Shown here: positions 56,171-64,000 of the stretch, one piece after another | How positions within the stretch are numbered: the first letter of the stretch is position 1 | Layout: the number at the start of each line of letters is the position of its first letter | Assembly: GCA_027924645.1 (NCBI GenBank) | Contig: BSBN01001364.1 | Coordinates: 1 to 64,000, forward strand | From: Cunninghamia lanceolata | Lineage: Eukaryota > Streptophyta > Pinopsida > Cupressales > Cupressaceae | Direction of reading: 5' to 3' | Length of the DNA: 64,000 bases | The notes under the pieces: model-generated | Told to the model about the DNA's origin: nothing | Database searches by the model: none | What the model saw: only the letters and a program-made list of their open reading frames with translations | Made by a program: the position numbers and the translations under genes

Positions 56171-57780
56171 TGACAACCCTCTGTAAATCCATATCCATCT
56201 AGAGCCTTAATGGCAACAATTTTAGATCTAAGAAACAATCCTCAGCTAATGGATACATTGGCTAGGGAACTAAGTTTCAAGATTGCACTCACTCCTATGG
56301 AGGAACAAGAAGGAGAAGTTAAATTAGATAGATCAAAATTAGGGTTTAGGGTTGAAATTAGATATGATAAAAGAAAGATTACCAAGAAAAGATCAAGAAA
56401 AAGAAACACATTTTTATCTAGAGATGGATTGCAAATCAGAACATCTAGTTAGTTATGAACTAGGTAGATGGCCAACCCCACAATCACTCATAGTCCTTAA
56501 TAAAGATTCAAAGTTATGGCATAGATATGAATGCAAAATTCATGTTAAGGTAGGCAAACAACATAAAAATTTAAAATGATCTCAAAGAAATTGGCTTGCC
56601 TAGTGGCAAATTTTGGCCCAGGAGAATTTAGATGATAAGGCTATAGATATTTCCATTACTCTCGAGAATACTTAGAATATTCAACATAAGATTCATACTA
56701 TAGAAAACTATAGTAATAATACCTATTCTAAGATAGCAATCATGATTCACAACCACAAAACAATAGATACAAGAATCAATCAAATACAAAGTACTCAAGC
56801 CATAATAGAATCCAAATTGATCAAGTCCATCAAAACTAGATGAATAATCACCAAAAGATAGAACAAGAGATTGGTGATAATAAGGCACTAGCAGATAGAG
56901 TGTCAAAGAAGCTCAATAAGATAAGCTATTATGTCAAGAAGATTAGAGTTGCATAAGCTGAAAAAGATAGCTCTGAAGAAGAAAAAAAAGTAATAATACC
57001 TTCAGAAAAAAATAAAGATAATTCTTGGAACCAAAAAAGGAAAAGGCACCTACTTCATCTCAAAGATTAAATACAGTTTAATTATTCAAATAATTCAAGA
57101 TAAAAGTTGTAGTTGAACAAAATAAGGATTAGCTTGAAGAAATAGGGATTGAAGAAAAATATTTGAGGCTATATATGTTGAACATGAATGTTTAGAATAG
57201 AAAACTAGGAACCCCATGACAAAATAAACAATGATGATTCTTTTGACTTAGAAATGGAGGAAGCATTAGAATAAAATGTAAGTCTTGAACATATGAGATC
57301 AATGTCATCCAATGGGTTCATATTAAGCATTGAAAAGTATTGGTTCCATATGATGTTATTTGAACATAGCATGATAATTTGAAAAACATATTTGAAAGAA
57401 AAACATCATGGTCCAATGCTTAAAAAGTTAATAATGTTGTTAGACTATTTTTAGGAAAGGTTAGTATTGGTGGGATGGTCTTCTCGACAATGCCTCAAGA
57501 GATGCACAAGGTAGAGTAGACCTGAAGGTCTAAGAAGAAATGATATTGTAGATGCAGGATTACTCCAATTAAAATATGAAATGTTAGAAGAATTTTGCAT
57601 GAATAGAGGCAGTAAGGTAAAAGAAGCTAGAATTATTATATATAGTCTAAAGCTATGTGATGGGAAATTTAATGAGTATTGTTTATTATATGAGAAATTT
57701 GCCTATCAAGCTAGATTGTAAAATGATCCAACAATAAAAAGGCATTTCTTAGCTTCACTATCTTAAAGGATATGAGAATG
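56171..57780 (+). pseudogene. Caulimovirid coat-protein region (probable)
   Basis: A short open frame at 56210-56452 (MATILDLRNNPQLMDTLARE) with a highly basic tail, followed by fragments in several frames. Near 57240 there is an acidic piece (DLEMEEALE), and near 57560-57770 a piece with YEMLEEFCMNRG that resembles capsid sequence in pararetroviruses. It is too decayed to set domain limits. Position between movement protein and zinc knuckle supports the call. Confidence 0.5.
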
Positions 57781-58109
57781 TACAAAATATTATTTAGAGA
57801 AAAAAGTTTTGATATGGAACATGTTTCTTTTTTATAAATCAAAAAAACTATCTTGTACAAGATCAAAGCTCAATATTTTCTCAAGACAACCTCTAATAAT
57901 CTTACATATTACACTTCTTCATTTAATCTCAGAATGGTCTATAAAAACACTCCTATTGGAAAATATTAGGGATGTAGTGAGAATCAAGGACGCTCATGTA
58001 AATCATGACATCATAGTCCACCAAGAAGATATCAAAGGCATAAGAAACATAAATCTTTTGAGAATGAAACTACATATAGTGGTAGCACAAGCTTTAATCA
58101 TAAGAAATA

Positions 58110-58270
58110 TAAAGTCCACCTAATATACAAGATAAATTTCAAGAGAAAAGGCTATAAACCTCCTTTTAATGTTCTCAAGAAAAGAATATCTCCTAGAAAA
58201 AATCTTGCACATGTCAAATGTTACATTTTCAATGGCCTTATAAATGCCAAAAAATGTCTATAGGAAAAAT
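58110..58270 (+). pseudogene. Caulimovirid zinc-knuckle region
   Basis: A basic stretch with KRKGYKPPFNVLKKRISPRK, then CYIFNGLINAKKC, which keeps the first and last Cys of a CCHC knuckle but lacks the inner Cys and the His and is one residue short. In caulimovirid coat proteins this motif binds nucleic acid. Confidence 0.6.
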
Positions 58271-58920
58271 TATAATTTTCCTACTAAAGCCTTTTTTCAA
58301 TCACAAGTAGTAGGATAGTGGGGAATTCTCATAATAGAAAAAGCATTAGAAAAGATAAAAGAACAATATTTTGAGCTTGTTGAAATTATTGAACCATTTG
58401 GCATGATCAAAAAGAAAATGGGCAAATATACAAAGAATTCTTCTTCAAAAAGGGAATTGTTTGATGATGAAGATATTATTAGTAGAGATAAAGATCATGA
58501 TAGAAGAAAATAATTACCCTTATAAGGATGCATCCACAAGAGAAGAAAGAAGAGAAGGCAAAAAACATGTAAAAATGATAGCTAGTCTAACAAAAGAAAA
58601 AGATTAGTTGAAGAAAGAAGTAAAATAATAAGCAAATTTAGGATATATGGAGCCATCAAGGAGAATAGGAAAAGTAAAAAGTTCAGACAAAAGATTTAGC
58701 AAAAGGTTATAATCAGTTGACTATGACCCAACTATAGTCTTGATCAAAAAAATAGAAATGCTACTAGAAGATAGCGTTAGGATCAAGAGGTTGATGACAA
58801 ATCACCATAAATAGATGACAAATATTCAAAAGCCTATTAGCAAAATAGAAGAAATTATGTTCAAAGCTAATAATAAATAAGATACTTCTGAATTAGACCA
58901 TAGTGAAGAATCACAAGAAG
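58271..58920 (+). other. Unassigned part of the caulimovirid polyprotein
   Basis: Lys/Arg/Asp-rich coding fragments (for example YTKNSSSKRELFDDEDI near 58430) with frequent stops between the zinc knuckle and protease. No domain recognised. Confidence 0.45.
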
Positions 58921-58929
58921 TTTCTAAAG

Positions 58930-59270
58930 TTTCTTTAGCAATATATTTTGTAAATAATTGTACATGCATTAGAATTGGATTTAGTTTTCATGATTACAAG
59001 CTTCTAGAATTTGATGCTTTTGTGGACTTAAGATCAACAAGATCTTTTTCTAAACAAAGGCTATTCCAAGATAAGCTTTGAAGATTGATAGATGTGCACA
59101 AGACATTCATATCAAGATCAATGGTAAAAACTTTCACCATAGATCTAGAATTAAATGAGATGGATAATGATGTTTTGATTGGACATACTTTCTTAACAAA
59201 GTATGAAGCATTTATTTTAACAAAAAATCACATACCTTTGAGAAATAATGCGGAGTAAGTGAAGATTCCT
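58930..59270 (+). pseudogene. Caulimovirid aspartic protease region
   Basis: Carries FDAFVDLRSTRSFSKQRLF, in which the D-x-G active-site loop is degraded, and further on NEMDNDVLIGHTFLTKYEAF, the C-terminal hallmark (D-x-x-IG-x-x-F) of caulimovirid proteases. One stop lies between them at about 59080. Confidence 0.7.
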
Positions 59271-59479
59271 ATTCTCAAGTTTTCCAACCATCATCTAGAG
59301 AAGGAGTGAACTAAAGAAATCCAAGAACATCATAACATTCTTCAGTAGGAAAAAGAGATAACAAAAAATAAAGTGAAGATAAATATGAAGATGAAAGGTT
59401 TTGTTAGATCAAAGAAAGATTTGAGAAATAATGTTGTAGTATGAATCCTTTTGAGTTTTGGATAGAAGACCAGAAAGAT

Positions 59480-60240
59480 TGTGAGATAAAATTATGACCA
59501 GAATGTTCGTACATAATTTCTCATTAGACAACCTACCTGCTCATCCATATAGAAGTTAAAGAACTAGACCAACATCACAAAAAGCTCATTGTAGGAGGAT
59601 TCATCAAAACAAGCAAGAGTCCATTTTCATGCTCAACTTTCCTTGTCAACAAAAGAGTTGAAAGAGAATGAGGACAAAAAAGGTTTTGCATAAACTACAA
59701 AACTTTTAATGCTATATATTACCATTTAAGTATCCTATTCATTTTAGTTCTGATCTCATCAAAAGAGTTGCTGCCAAAAAGGTATTTTCAAAGTTTGATT
59801 GCAAATCAAGATTTTGGTAGATAAAGGAAAAGGAAGAAGATAAGTATAAAACTACATAAATTTCAATTCCTTAGGGACTATATGAATGGAATGTAATTTC
59901 ATTTGGCCTTTGCACAACACCAACATATTTTAAGAAAAGGATGGATCAAGTATTAAAACATTAGAAAGATTTATGTGTTGTATATATTAATTGACATTAT
60001 TATTCTTCTAAATCAACTGATGAGCACGTACAACATCTAGCACAATTGTTTCAAGCCATCAATAAAAATAGAATTTATTTATCTACAAAGAAAATGGTGT
60101 AGGGTGCAAAAATATTGAATTCCTAGGACTGCATTTCGAGCAGGGAAAAGTTAGAATTCAACATTATATTCTACAAAGAATTTAAGAGTTTCTAGATGGT
60201 CTTTAGGATAAAAAGTAGATTCAATGATTTCTTGGTTGTT
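59480..60240 (+). pseudogene. Caulimovirid reverse transcriptase
   Basis: Recognisable pieces: VFSKFDCKSRFW followed by a stop (59788-59820), LGLYEWNVISFGL and TYFKKRMDQVLKH (59877-59960), and a degraded catalytic box at CVVYIN (about 59975), where the expected acidic pair is partly lost. These wordings (FSKFDCKSGFW-type, YEWNV..FGL) are characteristic of Caulimoviridae and differ from the gypsy RTs elsewhere in this window. Many stops; inactive. Confidence 0.82.
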
Positions 60241-60369
60241 TAAATTATGTGTCTCCATTCTATTAAGACCTAACTAAATCAAGGAAAAGAATCTATGAAG
60301 TCTTAAAAGAAAAAGGTAATCCTTGGGGTGATTCAATGATAGAAGTAGTCCAAAAAATTAAGAAGAGAT

Positions 60370-60800
60370 GCTCTAGCTTTCCAACCTTGCAAATACCTCA
60401 ATTAGGTATTCCTTTGGTATTATATATAGATGCTTCAAATACTACATGGTTAGTATTCTTAACTTAAGAATTCTCTGATGGAAAGAAAGAAGTTTGTGGT
60501 TATAGATCATGAACCTTCTTAAAAGTTGAATCTAGATATCACATTTATGAGAAATAAATTCTTGTAGTTAAAAGAGGCATTGAAAAATTCAAAATATATC
60601 TAAAGCTTGAATACTTCACAGTAAGAACAAATGGTCAGGCTATGAGAGATCTACTCATAAGAAAACCCAACAAAGATTTAACTCAAGGAAGAATTGCAAG
60701 ATGGTATTTTGAATTTTTGAGCTATGAATTTACAATAGAATGGGTAAAAGAGGAAAATAATCACTCTAACCTGACTGTTTGACCAGAGAATTGATAGGAG
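60370..60800 (+). pseudogene. Caulimovirid RNase H remnant
   Basis: Fragments with LYIDASNTTWLVFL (first catalytic Asp, 60418-60460), then a run of short frames, then a terminal YEFTIEWVKGENNHSNLTV-like piece near 60722-60778. The order and wording match the C-terminal RNase H of caulimovirid polyproteins. Broken by at least six stops. Confidence 0.72.
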
Positions 60801-60957
60801 CAATAATAATCCTAGAACTAGACATAGATCCTTTATTACTAGCATAAATTTTAGTACCTATTTTGGATTCTTACATCTTAGACAAATGGATAGATGAAAT
60901 TATGAGTTTTATTTGAGATTGTTGGGATTACATGCATATTGATTTTGAAGAAACACT

Positions 60958-62280
60958 GTAATGCCCCTCGCTTTTGCTTGTGATAGATGTTATTTTCATG
61001 TTTCCTATGATAGTTCTGGTAGAGACGATAGTCTTATAGTGCATGTTTACAGTTTCAAGATATTTTGACTTCTATGTTATGGTTTATGCTCTCCTTGATC
61101 TTGATGGACACTTTTTTATTATGCGAACTGATTATGGATCTATGTTAAGATGATACTTGATTACTTGTACCTTGTGCTTTCACAGTTCGATGGAGATGAT
61201 TATAGATTAATGTTATTTTAGGTTTAATGTGTTATTTGATCATGATTATGATGTATAACTGGTAATGAATGTAGTTATCTAATGATGTGTTTACATGAAC
61301 GGAACAGTGTTGCATTACTCGTGTCTGAGTACCCTGCCACGCTGCGACTTCTGTTCAATGTGTCGGTGATTACATGATTATATATGGATATATGCACAAC
61401 CTTGTTGTTTGTTGCAGGATGCAGGTACCGGACATCGACTCCACCTGAACTATCAGGTCTGAGCGTACCCTAGCCAATGGAATTGTGGATTGGAGTTGAC
61501 ATGAGGTTCCCTATTTAGTTAACATCCTCAAGGAGGATGAGTTTCCAGTGTTGTACCCTGTTGTCACCGTCAGTGGGACTGATGTCGTCATTTTTTCGTC
61601 ATGTCTTGTGGCTTCACTTGGGGTCAGGTATCATCTTGTAAGTTAGGGTATAACCAATTTAAGTGTCAAATTATGCATGGTTAGTATTTCATTAAAATAA
61701 GGTGAAAATCAAGCTAACGTGATATAAACAGGTGCTATGGGAATTATGTGTTGTGATTATGTAAAAATGATTTAAATTGTGTGGTAATTGGTAAAATTAA
61801 CCAGAATTAGTAAATAAATAAATTAATTAGATAAATGTTTAAACGAATATTAAATTGCAATTGTAAGCGAATTAAATTAAACAGATAACAAAATGCATAT
61901 GTAAAAGTGAATAAACAACTACATTATTGATAAAGTAAATTTATAATAACAATGATATTATCCCAAGGTTAAAAAAAAAAAAAAATCTATCTAAGGTTGT
62001 CGCTTAACACCACATATTCATTATTTTGGGATGAGCAAACCTAATGCCGTGTGCTGGCAATTACAAATTGGAGGTTAGGAATTTTTTTTATATGGTTGAA
62101 CTTTTGAACATTTCAAGATGGTGGGTTGTGGAAAAAAAAGGAGAGCCATGCCTCCTGCACTTATCGGAGGAGCTCAGTCCTTGTTCCAAGAAAGTGGGTG
62201 GTTGAAAATGCAGGCCTGTCTCCTGCATTTATTGGGGGAGTTAAGTCCTAGTTGAAGGGAGAAGGATTTCTGGAAGAACG
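60958..62280. other. Unassigned; possible LTR start at 60958
   Basis: TGTAATGCCCCTCGC at 60969 looks like the opening of a plant LTR, and TTGTTGCAGGATGCAGGTACC near 61415 is a phrase often seen in gypsy leaders. I could not find a second LTR or an end. A run of fifteen or more A near 61970 may be the tail of an old retroposon. Confidence 0.3.
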
Positions 62281-64000
62281 GAGAGAGGGGTGAAAAGAAG
62301 GCAGGAACAGTAATCTGGGAAAAGAGCATTTTGAATTCAGGTATGTATCTGATTGTTTTATTTTTATGACTCTGTCCTGAGAATCACTTGCTTAAAGTTT
62401 TTGGTCATGGGTGATTCTACTTTAAGTTATTCTGTGTAGTATACTGAGTTGCCTCACATGTTTTCATTACCAATCCCTTCTTTTAAGTGTGTTAACTTGG
62501 CATTCATGTTGAACCTTACCCAAAAGGAATTTTCTTTTTATTATAATCTGCTTCTGCATACTCGTTTATCAGGGTATTGTACCATTGCAACAGTTCATAT
62601 CGCTTTCCTTTGTGACCATTTCAATAGAATTCTTTTGTTCAAATTATGCAAATATTCTAGGGTTTCGGTTGACAACTCTCTAGCTGTTCTGTGTTTCTAT
62701 ATAGTGTTAACCTGAGCATTTCAATTATATAAATTTCTTAAAATGTTAAATAGCCAAGTTTTGTGTTGACGGCACTGGTAAACTTCTGGCTATGAGAGCA
62801 AACCTAAGTATTTGTTTTTTTTTTAGAATGATTTTTATTACCTTTCACCAAATATATTTCGTACGTTGCCAGCGAGCCTTTCATTCCTGAGATTACTTTT
62901 TTTTCTTGTATTTTGGTTGGGTAATGAATTTCCCCAGTGTTTACCGCCTATCCGAGTTACCACTTAGCTATTGGCTTTAGTCTCGCTGCACGCGTATCAT
63001 TAAGCGATCACGCCGTTTTAAGTTACTATTTTGGCTCAAGTGGTGGTAAGTTGGCTATGGTCGCAAATTATCTCCTAACTTGTTAGATATGATTGTTAAA
63101 ATCCCAACCTTGGCCTCAACGAATTGTATCGATAAATCTACATTCTAGAAATATTGGGGGCAACTTTAGGTGAGCGATTATTAGATACTGCTAAACCTGG
63201 AATGTGTTTCCTTTTCACTGGCTGTTCACTATTTGCCTTGCAGTTCTCATACTGACTAGATTAATGCCCTTGGGTTTTAGGCAGAAATCCACACCATGCC
63301 CCGTGAGTTCTAATTCGTCGTAGTTGCTTAGAAGATTCTAACCTTTTTCTTTTTGGCGAATACAGTCTTGTAAATTTTTGTGTTTTTTTTTTTGATACCT
63401 TTTTGCTCATTCGCATAAACAAACTTAACAAAAAAAATGATGATTCAATATAGGTCTAATGCCTATCACTGTATCCATCGTGTGCCTTCTACAGTTTTGC
63501 GCTGCCATTTTGTGACTTTTTCTCAACCAACAGCAAACGTATTGCTTTTTGCCTTTGGCACTTTGCCGCAAAAGTCTTATGCTTAATGCTAGTTTCACTC
63601 TGTCAGTGAACACTTTTCTCTGGGATCTCATCCTTAAACCGTGTATATCTCATGTAAGTATTGTCTTTGCCATTCGTTACAACAATGATTTGCATTTAGC
63701 CATCATCATTGGTTAGCATTGCTACATTCTATCCCACAACCCATGCGCCTTTCCAATGCATCTACACTTTATTCTAAGCATTTCCAATTATAACATCTGG
63801 AAGAGTTGCCTTCCCTTTTACGCATTGACGGATGCCTTCCACTATTCGTAAGTGACCTCCGGCATTGGCAGAAGGTGTGGAAGTTGGCTTTCTACCTCCC
63901 AGATGCACGTGCCTGCAAAACAAATTCATTTTTGGTGTAGACCTTGCATCTGTATTAATACCAGGGTGCTGACCTTTAGTAGTGGGTCGTTCTCCAAACC
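62281..64000. other. Unassigned; weak splice-like signals
   Basis: A purine-rich 62280-62340 ends in TTCAG followed by GTATGTATC, a plausible plant 5' splice site after a leader. A T-rich run ending in TAG stands at about 62825. No frame longer than 90 codons exists here, and none has a recognisable domain, so no gene is called. The window may cut off the 5' end of a host gene. Confidence 0.25.

Larger units (their letters stand above)
55156..60800 (+). mobile_element. Endogenous caulimovirid (pararetrovirus), decayed
   Basis: The regions occur in the order of a single-polyprotein caulimovirid (petuvirus/florendovirus-like): movement protein, coat region, zinc knuckle, protease, RT, RNase H. 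All are on the plus strand and all are broken by many stops and shifts. No integrase-like sequence and no LTRs are present, which separates it from the gypsy elements around it. Its 5.6 kb approaches a full polyprotein length. It is a fossil copy, unable to give protein. Confidence 0.82.

Noticed and set aside
62449..62715. 88-codon open frame as a gene
   Set aside because: It has no domain, and its AT-rich hydrophobic composition is expected by chance. It lies in the putative intron.

Overview
The window is eukaryotic plant nuclear DNA. It carries TTTAGGG-type (plant) telomere-like repeats, low-GC sequence and almost nothing but transposable elements: Ty3/gypsy elements of at least two lineages, a plant LINE tail, solo LTRs and a decayed endogenous caulimovirid. 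Such deep nesting suggests a large repeat-rich genome, possibly a gymnosperm, but the species cannot be fixed from the sequence. I found no convincing intact host gene.

Layout. 1-1042: GA microsatellite and degenerate telomere-like repeats that change from the G-rich to the C-rich strand near 490-520. 1048-7219: a very young, internally deleted LTR element on the minus strand. It has two 2.73 kb LTRs that differ at only a handful of sites, a 5-bp target duplication, a tRNA-Arg primer site and just an integrase tail inside. 7220-7940: the same telomere-like array resumes. 7941-9620: a palindromic minisatellite, then a chromovirus 3' end (integrase plus chromodomain) and its LTR. 9630-16800: a decayed minus-strand Ty3/gypsy element (gag, protease, G-patch-like motif) with minisatellite leader sequence. 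16800-17540: an integrase remnant on the plus strand. 17540-22108: nothing recognisable.

22146-53538 is one giant plus-strand Ty3/gypsy element. After removing later insertions, each LTR is about 6.03 kb. Between them lie a tRNA-Arg primer site and gag, protease, an RNase H placed before the reverse transcriptase, RT, a second RNase H and integrase. Each LTR carries, upstream of its TATA box and so in U3, a reading frame of about 1,140 codons unrelated to gag or pol as far as I can tell. The element is flanked by a 37-bp direct repeat rather than the usual 4-6 bp. Three later insertions, each with a 5-bp target duplication, sit in its LTRs: a complete chromovirus (23307-31272, itself hit by a LINE), a 1.5 kb solo LTR (32059-33557) and a 3.6 kb solo LTR-like element (44909-48536) related to the element at the left end.

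55156-60800 is a decayed endogenous caulimovirid (petuvirus/florendovirus-like order: movement protein, coat region, zinc knuckle, protease, RT, RNase H). 60958-64000 is unassigned.

A recurring theme is that four different LTR types each hold a block of one reiterated short motif: TGACGTCA, TGTATA, ATCGG, and a CATG-flanked hairpin. The two strongest candidates for something undescribed are the U3-encoded reading frame with its six stop codons shared by both LTRs, and the 37-bp target duplication of the same element.
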